Origin: Trichodesmium erythraeum GBRTRLIN201
GTDB taxonomy: Bacteria > Cyanobacteriota > Cyanobacteriia > Cyanobacteriales > Microcoleaceae
Length of the DNA stretch: 64,000 bases
Assembly: GCA_018457135.1 (NCBI GenBank)
Contig: JAGGDU010000216.1
Span: 19,614 to 83,613, forward strand
Direction of reading: 5' to 3'
Below the pieces are notes generated by a model, which was not told where the DNA came from, ran no database searches, and worked only from the letters and a program-made list of their open reading frames with translations. This document shows positions 32,886-43,070 of this stretch, piece by piece. Positions within the stretch are counted from its first letter, which is position 1, and every line of letters begins with the position of its first letter. Position numbers and translations under genes: made by a program.

Positions 32886-33434
32886 CTACCTAGTTTTAAT
32901 AAAAAGCTGATTGAAATAATACATTCCTTGAGAATTTTGAGCAATACCAATAGCAGTTAAATTATAGTCCCCCACTATATTTTTATGATGACCAGGACTT
33001 TTGATCCAACCCTTCACTGCTGCTTCTGCAGGGTCACTATAACCTTGGTTAGAAGCTATATTTTCAGCAGCACCCTTGTAAGGAATTTTTTGACTAATTA
33101 TTTCTACTCTTTTTTTAAAACCATCATGGCTAAAAGTTGTTTTTCCACTAGCCATTTGTTGAGCATGAATTCTTGATTGTTGAACAATATCATTATTCCA
33201 CTGTAATGCCGGTAAATTTTTAGATTGTCGATATTGATTTATCAGGGTAAATGTGTTTTTTTCTAACTCTTTAATATTTTGTGATGCTGCTAGATTTGTA
33301 CTGGAAATATAATTTTTTTTTGGGTATAAATTGTCTTGCATTTCTGAAAAACTTTGGATTGATTTTTGATAATTACAACTACTCAAAAATATTACCATAA
33401 TCCAGACAAATTGTTGTAAATATTTATGATTCAT
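32886..33434 (-). CDS. CAP/SCP-domain lipoprotein
   Basis: 182 residues. A lipoprotein signal with lipobox LSSC places the lipidated Cys at residue 20, so the protein is exported and membrane-anchored. The CAP domain (about residues 55-178) shows LINQYRQSKNLPALQWNNDI, RIHAQQMASGKTTFSHDGF, GAAENIASNQGYSDPAEAAV and GWIKSPGHHKNIVGDYNLTA, including the His and Glu residues of the CAP cavity. Bacterial CAP proteins are extracellular and mostly of unknown activity. Alone on the minus strand. Confidence 0.88.
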   Translation of the reverse strand: MNHKYLQQFVWIMVIFLSSCNYQKSIQSFSEMQDNLYPKKNYISSTNLAASQNIKELEKNTFTLINQYRQSKNLPALQWNNDIVQQSRIHAQQMASGKTTFSHDGFKKRVEIISQKIPYKGAAENIASNQGYSDPAEAAVKGWIKSPGHHKNIVGDYNLTAIGIAQNSQGMYYFNQLFIKTR

Positions 33435-34062
33435 GATTTTAACCTATTCCATACCATTACTAATCTTTTTAAGTCTCTCTGCTTTTTGAAGCTATCCATT
33501 TCAGGAACTCCTCAAACCCTTTTCTGATAGAAATATGAGTTAATAGAAGCGCCAAATTATCCCATTTCTCAAAAACTTTCTACAAAGTAATTTGAGTAGG
33601 AGTAGGAAAATTGCATACAACATCTATACAACAGAAACAACCTAATTATCAATATTATAACTCAACATAATTATACTAATTTAATTAACTTAGGCTACAC
33701 TTCATAACTATTAACAGCAAATGTCAAATAAATGTCAAATAACTTACTTAAACAACTGAAGCCGTCAAAGTTTAAATTTTAAAAATTTGACTTTTGAGGA
33801 TAAATAAAAATCGGAATTGAATGGAGGATAAATACATAAATAAATAACTTCATTAAAACGGTATTAAGAGCATCTATATAATCTCAAAACTAAAGACTTT
33901 TAATAATTAATATTTATCACATAAAATTTCCTAGCCCTACTTGACTAACACAGCTAAAATAGTGCATTAACGCTTTTAGTATTATGGCAAAGCTTGACCA
34001 TTTTTTTTCTAATGCAACAGTTAAATTTAAACCGTGTCAGTCAACCACCTAAACTTTTACAC
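33435..34062. other. Gap without recognisable features
   Basis: AT-rich. The only notable motif is TGCATACAACATCTATACAAC near 33611, related to TACAACATC motifs near 50990 and 60555. No gene. Confidence 0.35.
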
Positions 34063-35358
34063 CTACTTAGGTCGAAAAACTGCTACTCCATAAGCATCAA
34101 CAGATAAATACTTCAACGCTGCTTGTTGAATATCTGATGACTCAAATGCCTGAATATTCTGGGGATAGTTAATAGCAGATCCTAAGTCTCCGACCATTGA
34201 CTGATAATAACTATATAAACTCGCGCGATCGCTTGGTGTCTCATTAGCAAAAATAAATCTCTTCGCCACCAACGTGCGAATACGTTGCATTTCTGCATCT
34301 GTTACCGACTCCTGTTGAATAGTATAAATATGATGAGCGATCGCTGCTTCCACTTCAGCTAAATTTTCCTCTGGCAGTCTTGCAGAAACATAAAAAAGAC
34401 CTTGATAACGATGACTTACATTACTGATACCAATAGAATAAACTAAACCTCGTTCTTCCCGTAAGTCACGCACCAGGTGAGATGTTTTCCCCCCACCCAA
34501 AATAGTTGCTAACACATCCAACGCATAAGTTTCATATAACTCGGTTAACCCAGGTACCCGCCAAAACATAATTAACCTTGGTTGCTGAAGAGCTTCATCA
34601 ACCACTTCATGGCGAACTATTTTTGTAAAAGGTGACTCTGGTGTAAAATTGATATTCGGTGGCAATAAAGTTTCTGAAGTACTTTTACCATTATTCGCTT
34701 CCGTAAACGAGTCTGTAACAATATCAATTAATTCTTCCACCGGCAAATTTCCGACAACAGTAGCAGTCATAGAACTCGGTTTATACAAACTCTGGTGAAA
34801 ATCTCGCATTTGTTGAGTTTGTAGTTGAGAGATAATTTCTGGCGGACCCAATACTGGGCGACGATAAGGTAATTTTTCAAAAGCAGTTTCAATGACTTTT
34901 TGGTAACAACGACGGCTAGGGCTATCATCTGAACGCCGAATTTCTTCAAGTACAACAAGCCGCTCTTGTTCAAAAGCATCATCAGCAATACTCGGGTTGA
35001 GGAGTATCTCCCATTGCAAAGGTGCTAACTTAGCAAAGTCTTTGGGAGCGGTGGTAATGTAAAAGTAAGTGTAGTCTTGACTGGTGGCAGCATTCATTAA
35101 GCCTCCTTTTTGTTCTACTAAACGTTCAAATTCTCCACTAGGAAGCTTGGGGGTACCTTTGAAAACCATATGTTCCAGAAAATGGGCCATTCCGTTGATA
35201 GATTCAGATTCTAAAGCGGAACCAACATTAAGCCATATATTGAGGTTCACAGCTTCAACTGCCAGGTGTTCGGCGATGATGGTTAGTCCATTTGGTAATT
35301 GACGAACAGTGGGGGTATTAAGATAGGAGAGGGTCGGTGGGACTAAAGTTGAAGTCAT
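34063..35358 (-). CDS. M16-family zinc peptidase
   Basis: 431 residues. The inverted zinc motif HFLEH is at residues 59-63 and the third ligand Glu139 (in LEEIRRSDD) lies 76 residues after the second His, the spacing expected of active M16 peptidases. The N-terminal half carries this catalytic domain; the C-terminal half (about 190-431) is the inactive-type domain with GGGKTSHLVRDLREERGLVY, containing the usual R..Y substrate pair. No signal peptide is seen. In cyanobacteria two M16 genes often lie side by side; here the partner is not present. Substrates may be small peptides or processed presequences. Confidence 0.88.
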   Translation of the reverse strand: MTSTLVPPTLSYLNTPTVRQLPNGLTIIAEHLAVEAVNLNIWLNVGSALESESINGMAHFLEHMVFKGTPKLPSGEFERLVEQKGGLMNAATSQDYTYFYITTAPKDFAKLAPLQWEILLNPSIADDAFEQERLVVLEEIRRSDDSPSRRCYQKVIETAFEKLPYRRPVLGPPEIISQLQTQQMRDFHQSLYKPSSMTATVVGNLPVEELIDIVTDSFTEANNGKSTSETLLPPNINFTPESPFTKIVRHEVVDEALQQPRLIMFWRVPGLTELYETYALDVLATILGGGKTSHLVRDLREERGLVYSIGISNVSHRYQGLFYVSARLPEENLAEVEAAIAHHIYTIQQESVTDAEMQRIRTLVAKRFIFANETPSDRASLYSYYQSMVGDLGSAINYPQNIQAFESSDIQQAALKYLSVDAYGVAVFRPK

Positions 35359-36484
35359 TTTTAGTTTTATCTTTGGTTAGTCTTTAACTATATATAACAA
35401 AAGATAGAAAAAAGCGGAAAATGAGTAATAGTATGGGAGGTGAGCAGATAGAGAGTTTACTGGGGGAAAATAGGAGTTAGGAGAAAAGTAGGAGGGGTAA
35501 TTATTTTTATGAGTTGTATCAGTAATACTACTATTTTGAAGCCTCACTCTCACAGTAGAGTAAACCCTAATTATCCTAAAAAAGCTCTATTCTAATGGTG
35601 TATTGAAAAACTTTCAAAATCAGTTTAATTATGCTTGAGTCTATAATTTTTTATAGCTATTTTTATCAAGTTATAGTCTTTTTTATAAGTGTTAATACGG
35701 AGTACCTTATTTCTGGTTAGTCAGAATATTTCTAATAATACTTAAGAATAGATGTAAATTTTTAAAATTAACTAATTAGCTATACTTTTAATCTGAAATA
35801 TTTTCAATATAAAGTATGTAAAATATACTTTTTATGTTACTAAAAGTATAGAATATTTATACATATACTTTTTTTGATTAAACATTTAAGTTTTTTTTCA
35901 GTTATCTTCAGATATTGTAGTTCATCAAATTATCAAACATTCTGGAGAAATATTTAACTATAAGCTGTTGTATTTTTTTTAAAAAAATCAGGATTATAAA
36001 TGCTAGTACCTAACCACTTCACTAAAAATTTAATGGATAGTCATTTGGGGAAAGGTTGAAGCCTCTAAAAAATAACGAATAATCGCAATTATTATTGATA
36101 ATAACAATTTTCATAAAATCCAACATATTCCTCAACAAATCGAAGGATAAATACTAAATAATCGACAAGAATACTTACTAGAATACAATTCAGATTCTAA
36201 CTTAATAGAATTACTAGGCTACTTAGCAAAAAAATAGATTACTAAACATTATAGTTACATCAATTGAATAATTATAAGATTTCCTCAAAAGATTGTTAAA
36301 TGAAAAACACTAATTATTATAAACAAAAATAGCCCTATTTATTAAATCTAAATGCATAACGCCTTAGAAACAATAGAAATCCATTACAATTATGCGATCG
36401 CCAAGCTTTGTGGCCCTTTCCTTGCCAACTACCATCGGGACAGATTATATTAATATTTAGTTAAAAAATGTTAACAATGATCCT
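35359..36484. other. 1.1-kb gap with an IS630 fragment
   Basis: Mostly AT-rich without genes; the transposase fragment at 36085-36237 is the only readable piece. A HIP1-like octamer lies near 36394, shortly before crtD. Confidence 0.45.
36085..36237 (+). pseudogene. IS630-type transposase fragment
   Basis: The frame reads AIIIDNNNFHKIQHIPQQIE, a stop, and then EYLLEYNSDSNLIELLGYLA ending in a stop. These correspond to the second DDE motif (D-N-x-x-FHK) and the segment preceding the catalytic Glu (LPAYSPDLNPIE-x-LW-x-LK in intact proteins). Only about 50 codons remain. Confidence 0.65.
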
Positions 36485-38038
36485 ATGTCCTCTAAAAATA
36501 CTAGACAAAAATCTAAAGTTGTGGTATGTGGTGCAGGTATTGGTGGCCTCACAACAGCAGCTTTACTGGCCCATAGAGGCTACGAAGTCCAAATATTTGA
36601 CCAAGCTATTATTCCCGGTGGCTGTGCCTCAACTTTCAAACGGCGGGGTTTTACCTTCGATGTCGGTGCAACTCAAGTCGCAGGCTTAGAACCCGGTGGC
36701 ATCCATCACCGCATTTTCTCGGAATTGGAAATAGACATCCCGAACGCCACCAATTGCGATCCTGCCTGTGCCGTATTTCTCCCCGGAGAAACAGAACCCA
36801 TAAATGTTTGGCGAGACCCTGAAAAATGGCAAGAAGAAAGACAACGACAATTTCCAGGCAGCGAACCCCTTTGGCAATTAATGACAAAACTGTTTGAGGC
36901 AAGTTGGAAATTTCAAGGTCGCGACCCAGTTTTGCCTCCCCGAAATATTTGGGATCTCTGGCAGTTAGTCAAAGCAGTACGCCCAGATACTCTAATTACA
37001 GTACCATTTACTTTAATGACAGTAGCAGATGCGTTACAATTATGTGGTTTAAATGATAACCTAAGGTTAAAAACTTTCCTAGATTTACAATTGAAACTTT
37101 ATTCTCAAGTTGGTACAGAAGAAACAGCTTTACTTTATGCTGCCACTGCTTTAGCTGTTTCTCAAGCTCCTCAAGGCTTGTACCATCTTGAGGGAAGTAT
37201 GCAGGAATTGAGCGATCGCCTAGTTGCAGCCCTAAAAAGAGACGGAGCCAAATTGTTCATGGGTCATACTGTTGAAAACATACATGTAGATAATGGCAAA
37301 GCTAACGCTGTCAGGATCAGAAATCAGAAAACTGGGGAAACTTGGGTAGAAACTGCCGACCATGTTGTGGCAAACGTGACTGTACAAAACTTAGTAAAAT
37401 TAGTAGCCAACGAAAATCAACCACACACTTTAGACTCAATGGCTGGTTACAAACGGCGAGTTGATAAACTGCCATCTCCCTGGGGTGCATTTATAGTGTA
37501 TTTAGGGGTCGATGAAAGCGCTATTCCCACAAACTGCCCGCCTCACTTGCAATTTTTCTATAATTATGATGGTCCTATAGGGGAAAATAATTCTTTGTTT
37601 GTATCAGTGAGTCATCCTGGAGATGGTCGCGCTCCCACTGGTAAAGCAACAATTACTGCTTCAAGCTTTACTGATACTCAGATATGGCGACATAGCCAAA
37701 ATTATCAGGAGTTGAAACAGAAATATATGGAGGAAGCGATCGCTCATTTAAGTGGATATTTTGACTTAAGGCCAGAAACAATAGTTTATCAGGAAGCTGC
37801 AACACCTCGTACTTTCGTGAAGTTTACAGCACGGGATGAAGGTATTGTTGGTGGTGTCGGTCAGCGTCTGGCAAACTTCGGACCTTTTGGAATTGCTAAT
37901 AGGACTCCCATCCAGGACTTGTGGTTAGTAGGAGACTCAACTCATCCGGGAGAGGGTACAGCGGGAGTTTCTTATTCAGCATTGACTGTAGTGCGACAGA
38001 TTGACGCAGAGGAAGGGTTTACAGGGTTTTTCAGTTGA
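36485..38038 (+). CDS. crtD: C-3',4' desaturase CrtD (carotenoid synthesis)
   Basis: 517 residues, a flavoprotein of the phytoene-desaturase family. The FAD-binding motif VVVCGAGIGGLTTAALLAHR starts near residue 12, followed by IPGGCASTFKRRGFTFDVGA. The C-terminal end has the second conserved stretch NRTPIQDLWLVGDSTHPGEG and TAGVSYSALTVVRQI. Cyanobacterial CrtD desaturates the 3',4' position on the way to myxol glycosides. Length and the DVGATQVAGLEPGG segment fit CrtD better than CrtO or CrtISO. It is alone, divergent from the M16 gene; there is no strong ribosome-binding site before the ATG. Confidence 0.85.
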   Translation: MSSKNTRQKSKVVVCGAGIGGLTTAALLAHRGYEVQIFDQAIIPGGCASTFKRRGFTFDVGATQVAGLEPGGIHHRIFSELEIDIPNATNCDPACAVFLPGETEPINVWRDPEKWQEERQRQFPGSEPLWQLMTKLFEASWKFQGRDPVLPPRNIWDLWQLVKAVRPDTLITVPFTLMTVADALQLCGLNDNLRLKTFLDLQLKLYSQVGTEETALLYAATALAVSQAPQGLYHLEGSMQELSDRLVAALKRDGAKLFMGHTVENIHVDNGKANAVRIRNQKTGETWVETADHVVANVTVQNLVKLVANENQPHTLDSMAGYKRRVDKLPSPWGAFIVYLGVDESAIPTNCPPHLQFFYNYDGPIGENNSLFVSVSHPGDGRAPTGKATITASSFTDTQIWRHSQNYQELKQKYMEEAIAHLSGYFDLRPETIVYQEAATPRTFVKFTARDEGIVGGVGQRLANFGPFGIANRTPIQDLWLVGDSTHPGEGTAGVSYSALTVVRQIDAEEGFTGFFS

Positions 38039-38204
38039 TTATATTCAAATAGGGACATTCTTATAAATGTCCCTAAAACAGTGGTAATTTTGACTTTGTG
38101 GTTTATATAGAAGTAACTAAAAAAGCCTTTCCTATCAATAATTGTCAATAATTTCAGTGACTTCAAACCTTTATTCCAAATAATTCCTCTGTGCTGTTGA
38201 AAGC

Positions 38205-38419
38205 GATCGCTATCTAATATCCTCAGTCGAAGAAATTAGTTATTAAACTTTGTAGACTTTCTTGAAAAAGAAACTGCCCAAACTAGTTACTCATAAACCG
38301 ATCATTGTGGCTCGATCGCTATCTAATATCCTCAGTGGAAGAAATTAGTTATTAAACTTTGTAGACTTTTTTGAAAAAGAAACTGCCCAAACTAGTTACT
38401 AATAAACCGATCATTGCGG
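38205..38419. repeat. 106-bp tandem duplication of the PEP-CTERM gene's 3' end
   Basis: 38205-38310 and 38314-38419 are nearly identical (only a few substitutions). The right copy is the coding 3' end of the PEP-CTERM gene; the left copy encodes the same transmembrane tail (TMIGL, stop, VTSLGSFFFKKVYKV) but lies beyond the stop codon and has its own internal stop. Part of the 38039-38351 gap is thus explained. Confidence 0.85.
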
Positions 38420-39317
38420 AAGGCTCAGGAACATGCTTTGTTAGTTTATTTGTTGGTTGATCAGAAAAAGTATTTTCCGGAATAAACACGGCAGGATCAG
38501 CGGAAGGCTCAGGAACATACTTTGTTGTTTGAGTAGAAAAAGTCTTTCCCTGAATAAACACGGCAGAATCAAGAGAAGAATCTCCTCCATCAGCTATCGC
38601 TAGTTTGATATTATGAACACCAGGATCTAGTCCAAACGCTTGGGCAGTAAAGACATCAGTGAACCCATCAAATGATATATTGAACCTTTCTCCATCATTA
38701 TTATTGAAAAACTCAGGGTTACTCCCATTAGTTCCAAAAGGGTTGCCTCCGTTTACTGTGCTAATTGCAACTGGAGTAGATGTATTAGGAATGAGAGCAA
38801 TATTTTTTCCGTTTAAAAAGAAGCCGAAGACATCGTTGAAGGCACTGCCAACATATTGGTTATATTCTTCCGAGGCAAACACATAATTAAAGAAAATATT
38901 GCCTCCTGCTGTTTTAAACTGAAACTCTAGAATAGTAGCATCACTAGTTGAAACCCCAGGCATCAAGGCACCCAAATCAGGATCGCCAGAGAGCCCATTC
39001 ACAGTACTTCGTTTACTTAAGTTATTCGGACCTACTGCATGTTCTGCTAAACCTGTACTTAGAATAATACCTTCATCAATACCTATTCCTGATTTAATTC
39101 CATTTTGGAAAAATCCTGAAGCACCAGTAGCACCAATATAATTAACAGAACCTGGCATTAGTGTAATTCCACTTCCGAGAATCTTCGATGCTAAATCTTG
39201 TTCATTATTCCTAGGGGCTATAGAAATTGCCTCAGCTACAGTTGTTCCTGTTATGGAAAAAAAACTTGTTCCAGCGACGATAACTGAAAGTTTCTTCAGT
39301 AATTTTGACATATCCAT
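38352..39317 (-). CDS. PEP-CTERM secreted protein with choice-of-anchor L domain
   Basis: 321 residues from the ATG at 39317 (alternative ATG 39311); farther upstream codons add an unlikely leader. A signal peptide (KLLKKLSVIVAGTSFFSITG) is followed by the choice-of-anchor L domain (about residues 30-245), with SGIGIDEGIILSTGLAEHAV, FNYVFASEEYNQYVGSAFND and LAIADGGDSSLDSAVF. The C-terminus is a PEP-CTERM sorting signal, VPEPSAMIGLLVTSLGSFFF plus a KK tail, recognised by exosortase systems for surface display. The VPEPSA motif occurs twice (KYVPEPSA, KHVPEPSA) through an internal duplication of about 78 bp (38417-38570). Only the second is followed by the hydrophobic anchor. Confidence 0.85.
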   Translation of the reverse strand: MDMSKLLKKLSVIVAGTSFFSITGTTVAEAISIAPRNNEQDLASKILGSGITLMPGSVNYIGATGASGFFQNGIKSGIGIDEGIILSTGLAEHAVGPNNLSKRSTVNGLSGDPDLGALMPGVSTSDATILEFQFKTAGGNIFFNYVFASEEYNQYVGSAFNDVFGFFLNGKNIALIPNTSTPVAISTVNGGNPFGTNGSNPEFFNNNDGERFNISFDGFTDVFTAQAFGLDPGVHNIKLAIADGGDSSLDSAVFIQGKTFSTQTTKYVPEPSADPAVFIPENTFSDQPTNKLTKHVPEPSAMIGLLVTSLGSFFFKKVYKV

Positions 39318-39469
39318 TACCTTATTACTCCAATTAAATAAAGTATACCATATTATTATATCAAACAACATCAAAATTTGGGCGTTTGTGAATTAAGGTA
39401 TCATTTGAGTTTATAAGGATCGCTTATCAACTCTATTAAACAAGTAGGAAAACTATTACCACGTTCTTA

Positions 39470-39900
39470 ACTCTTCTCAAGAAACTCCTCAAGTAGGAGA
39501 GCTAGAAGAATTACAGACATAATTAAGCTCAAAAAAAAACCAAATTTGGCTGTAAACCGCAGTAAATCATTTTAAACAAGGAATTTTAGAATTGGTTATT
39601 GGAAGTCATAGTGGAAAAATCTTTTATTCTTTATGGGAACCAGTTAAAAAATGGGAATGTTGTTTTTATTTTACAGATGGATGGAAAGTATATGCCAAGA
39701 CCTATTAATGATGGGGATAAAATTATCAGCAAAACCTTTATGACCAGAGTAGAAGGAGAAAACACTAGACTTCGGCACTATCTTGCCAGATGACATCGAA
39801 GGACTCTTTGCTACTCAAAATCTCACGAGAAGTTAAAGCATTCAATTCCCTTACTGATCCATTAAATATCAATTTTGGAATGTTCCAGTTCTTTATAGAT
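39470..39900 (+). pseudogene. IS1-family transposase remnant
   Basis: In three shifting frames the sequence reads SQETPQVGELEELQT, KKNQIWL then TAVNHFKQGILELVIGSHSG, KKWECCFYFTDGWKVYA, ISKTFMTRVEGENTRLRHYL and HRRTLCYSKS then KLKHSIPLLIH. The order and motifs are those of cyanobacterial IS1-type transposases, with the DDE catalytic domain recognisable. Several frameshifts and stops make it inactive. No terminal inverted repeats could be placed. Confidence 0.85.
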
Positions 39901-40087
39901 ATTCACAGTGATCGCTATCACCTCAAACCATATCCTAAGTCACCAATGCCAAAATTTGTATTATTTGTATATTTTTTGCAAATATTTTTTGCTACCTTAA
40001 TCAAATATTTGACAAATAAATCACAACTCTATATTTATTCAGCAAACCATGTAGAAGTAATTTAGAAGCAGTTCTCTAGAGAAAAAT

Positions 40088-41485
40088 TCAATTATTTAAT
40101 AAATTTCTTGGAGGTATTTCTCGTCCTTGATAAAACTGTTTTTCTAATTTACTTAACAGTAACCAAAAAACAACTCCAACAGGCAAACTTAAAATCAAAA
40201 AAGTCATCAAAGTCATATTAAAATCATCTAATATTAACAGCATAAAAAAAATACTTGCCCAGATAAATGAAGTCACAAGCACGACTCCAACCTTTATTCG
40301 TTGTAAATTTTTTAAAGCTCTGCGACAACTACTACATTTTTTAGTATGAGAATGATACCTATCTAACAATATTTCTGAGTTCAGAGCAGAACTTAAAGTT
40401 GCATTAGGAAATAATTGAGCATTATATTTATTCACCCAAGAACGCAATTCAAATACAAATAAATCTGCTTTTGTAGGTAAATAAAAAGCCTTAGAAAAAT
40501 TAGCACTACCACCCTTTGCTTCTAAATATCGTTCTTGATAATGTAAAAATATTTGGTCATCTTCCAATACTCCATTTTGCCCAATATGAGAATACCAACG
40601 GGGGCTTAACTGAATAAAAAATTTCGGTAAGGGAGAAGAAAACTTAAAAGGGAAACGGGCAAATAAACGACATTCTCCTTTACGAATAGGTGTTGCATAT
40701 ACAACTGTTAATGTACGACCAAATTGTTTAGAAGTAAGGTCATGCCACATCATTCCAGGAGCAATAAAAGTAGTCTCTTGTCTTCCTAAAGTTCCTTTTC
40801 TTGGACCTTCTTCCCAGACCCCTTTAAAACCCCATTTTCCAGATTCTAAAACTTCTAATTCTACAGGAGCAACATTAGCGCGGTTTCCCACAGTACGATG
40901 ATGAGTATAAGGAATATGACTAGCATCTAAGACATTTTCCATTAATGTTAAACCATCATAAGGTACATCTCGAAAAGTATTTAAACAAATCCATTCATTA
41001 GAATTTTCATCTAAAACATCAACTTTAGGAATAGGTGTTTGAGCAGCATTTTCGATTTTTCCTGCATAGACAAATAAAAGACCTTGACAAACTTTTGTAG
41101 GTAGAGATTTAACTTTTGCTCTTGATGATTTTTCTGCCTTTCCTCCTGCAATTTGTTGAGGAATAATTTCACAATTTCCTCCCCCTGAAAATGCCCAACC
41201 ATGATAGGGGCATTCTAAGCATCCAGCCTCATTAATTCTACCTTGAGAAAGGGGTGCTAAACGATGGGGACATTGATCTTCAAATACCCGCCATTGATTG
41301 TTTTTTTCTTCCCACCAAATCACAAGATCTTGTTCTAATAATGTAAATGTTGTAGGTTTATTTTTCTCTAAGTCTTCTATATAATAAATTGGATACCAAA
41401 CTTCTTGCCAATCAAAATATTCTGGGTCTGTTCCACCTGCACTTACAGGAATATTGTCGGATTTTTTGATGGTATTAGCAATCAT
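40088..41485 (-). CDS. Rieske oxygenase of the pheophorbide a oxygenase / Tic55 type
   Basis: 465 residues. The Rieske [2Fe-2S] ligands are Cys72-His74 (CPHRLAPLS) and Cys92-His95 (CPYHGWAF). The middle region has the PaO-type mononuclear-iron segment NVLDASHIPYTHHRT. The C-terminus carries a conserved CSSC (Cys384/387), as in PaO, Tic55 and Ptc52 relatives, followed by two membrane segments (about residues 400-420 and 425-445). The protein is predicted to be anchored in the thylakoid or cytoplasmic membrane and to oxidise a tetrapyrrole or related substrate; the actual substrate is unknown. It is 540 bp downstream of petN on the same strand. Confidence 0.85.
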   Translation of the reverse strand: MIANTIKKSDNIPVSAGGTDPEYFDWQEVWYPIYYIEDLEKNKPTTFTLLEQDLVIWWEEKNNQWRVFEDQCPHRLAPLSQGRINEAGCLECPYHGWAFSGGGNCEIIPQQIAGGKAEKSSRAKVKSLPTKVCQGLLFVYAGKIENAAQTPIPKVDVLDENSNEWICLNTFRDVPYDGLTLMENVLDASHIPYTHHRTVGNRANVAPVELEVLESGKWGFKGVWEEGPRKGTLGRQETTFIAPGMMWHDLTSKQFGRTLTVVYATPIRKGECRLFARFPFKFSSPLPKFFIQLSPRWYSHIGQNGVLEDDQIFLHYQERYLEAKGGSANFSKAFYLPTKADLFVFELRSWVNKYNAQLFPNATLSSALNSEILLDRYHSHTKKCSSCRRALKNLQRIKVGVVLVTSFIWASIFFMLLILDDFNMTLMTFLILSLPVGVVFWLLLSKLEKQFYQGREIPPRNLLNN

Positions 41486-41914
41486 TAGAATATCAGTTAT
41501 TTTACTTAAGCTACTTAATACAATATAGCTTTATGTGGGAAGAAAATTCTTAGTTTAGTATTTTGATGGGTCTTCGTATTATTAATCAATATCATTTCAG
41601 TTATTAGTTATTACTACAGACCGCTGCAGGTTTATATATCTATTTATTTCAAATTTATTAAATGACAAATTGTATTATAGTAGTTTTGATTTCAGTCAAC
41701 TACAGTATAAACGTTTCAGAAAAGCCCCTAAATAATTTTATAAATGTGACGCGAAGTTATCAATTTTAACATCTCTGCCAGTCAATTTTTTAGTTAGCAT
41801 TCAGCTAATTTTAAAAAAATGATTTATGGCTGTATTTGGTAAAAATTATGTAGTGCCCCCACCTGACTCCCGTAGGCATGTTTCATTAACCTGAAAGATG
41901 CTGTATATAAATTC

Positions 41915-41950
41915 AAGATGAGATAAGCTTATCACCTATCCCATCTTTTT
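41915..41950. terminator. Hairpin between petN and the Rieske gene
   Basis: AAGATGAGATAA pairs with TATCCCATCTT around a 10-base loop and is followed on the plus strand by TTTTT. On the minus strand it lies 75 bp beyond petN and may mark the end of that transcript. The rest of the 41486-42024 gap has no gene. Confidence 0.5.
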
Positions 41951-42024
41951 GACTATTAGATTACAATTTAGTCTGGTAAACAAAGATCAAAAAATTAAGT
42001 TTCCTACAAACCGATACTTAATTT

Positions 42025-42114
42025 TTAGAACCCGTTACGACCCCAAACTACCATCGAAATAGAGAAACCGAACAGAACTAAAATGGAAACCCAACCTAAT
42101 GACAAAATATCCAT
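42025..42114 (-). CDS. petN: Cytochrome b6f complex subunit 8 (PetN)
   Basis: 29 residues, [20 protein letters not shown] followed by MVVWGRNGF, matching the universal PetN sequence almost residue for residue. PetN is a single-span thylakoid subunit needed to stabilise the cytochrome b6f complex, which links photosystem II to photosystem I. The ATG at 42114 and the stop at 42025-42027 give exactly the standard length. It is too short for ordinary ORF calling. Confidence 0.97.
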   Translation of the reverse strand: MDILSLGWVSILVLFGFSISMVVWGRNGF

Positions 42115-42468
42115 AATTGCTTTCAAAAAAAATAAAAATTTACTCCAAATTCTATAATATTTTATTTATGGTATTTTGACTACGAGATAATCACATAGAA
42201 CAAAATATTCATAGGGTAGTCAGCAAAACAGAGTAATTCTGTTAATATAGATTCTAGTTATATAGTATATCTCTATGCTACATTTTGTAATGTAAAATAT
42301 AGATCAATATAGCACATATCACTTTTCAAATAAATATCAAATCATATACCATAACTCAGTATAATACTCCCCATACCTAACAGCGGGGCAAGATATAAAA
42401 CTGATTTTTCCTATTTATCACTATCTAGTTGCTAGAGGCAAAACCCAGCTTGTATGGTTAATTCCTAA

Positions 42469-42603
42469 TCAAATTTTACCTTCACAGAAAGAATTGAATT
42501 TCTCAACGCAGAAATTCTTGTTGGTATTTTACTATTTTTGGCTTTCGGGGCGATCGCTTACGGCTACAGTTATCAGGCAAAAACAATTCTTTCAGAAAGC
42601 TAA
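42469..42603 (+). other. Short open frame encoding a single hydrophobic helix, no canonical start
   Basis: The frame is open for 44 codons and reads FLNAEILVGILLFLAFGAIA then YGYSYQAKTILSES and a stop. It has the layout of a small photosynthetic-complex subunit, but there is no ATG, GTG or TTG in a suitable place; an ATT would have to serve. I do not recognise the family. It may be a decayed small gene. The rest of the 42115-43070 gap is featureless. Confidence 0.3.
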
Positions 42604-43070
42604 TTAATCTTCAAATAACAACTTATTTGGTCAAAAAAGCCACGACTCATAAAACTTGCAATGTTATTGAAAATTTAACAGATATTAGAAATAAAACTTA
42701 TCCAATACATTGTTGTAGAATAAAACGAAGACTATCTAATAATTAGGCATTTTATTCAGTATCCCATAGATAATTAGGGAATAGGTTAACTATTTCTTAA
42801 CTCAAGTCAGTAAAGAAGTATTCAATAGTTTAGACCACTTTCAAAGGAAAAAAATATGGCGTTTATCTTCTAAAAAACATTCAAATAAGTCCGCTACTAG
42901 GGAAAAGAAAAGACCTAGTTTAACTAATCTTTGATTTGAAGAAAAACAAACATTAACTTGCACAAAACACTAAACTCTGATTAATTAAGTTTATGGTTAA
43001 ACTAATTTGTTAACAATAATGACTTTTTATTCAACAAAATAAAAAATTTATAGTTCTTTGCCTCCTTAAC

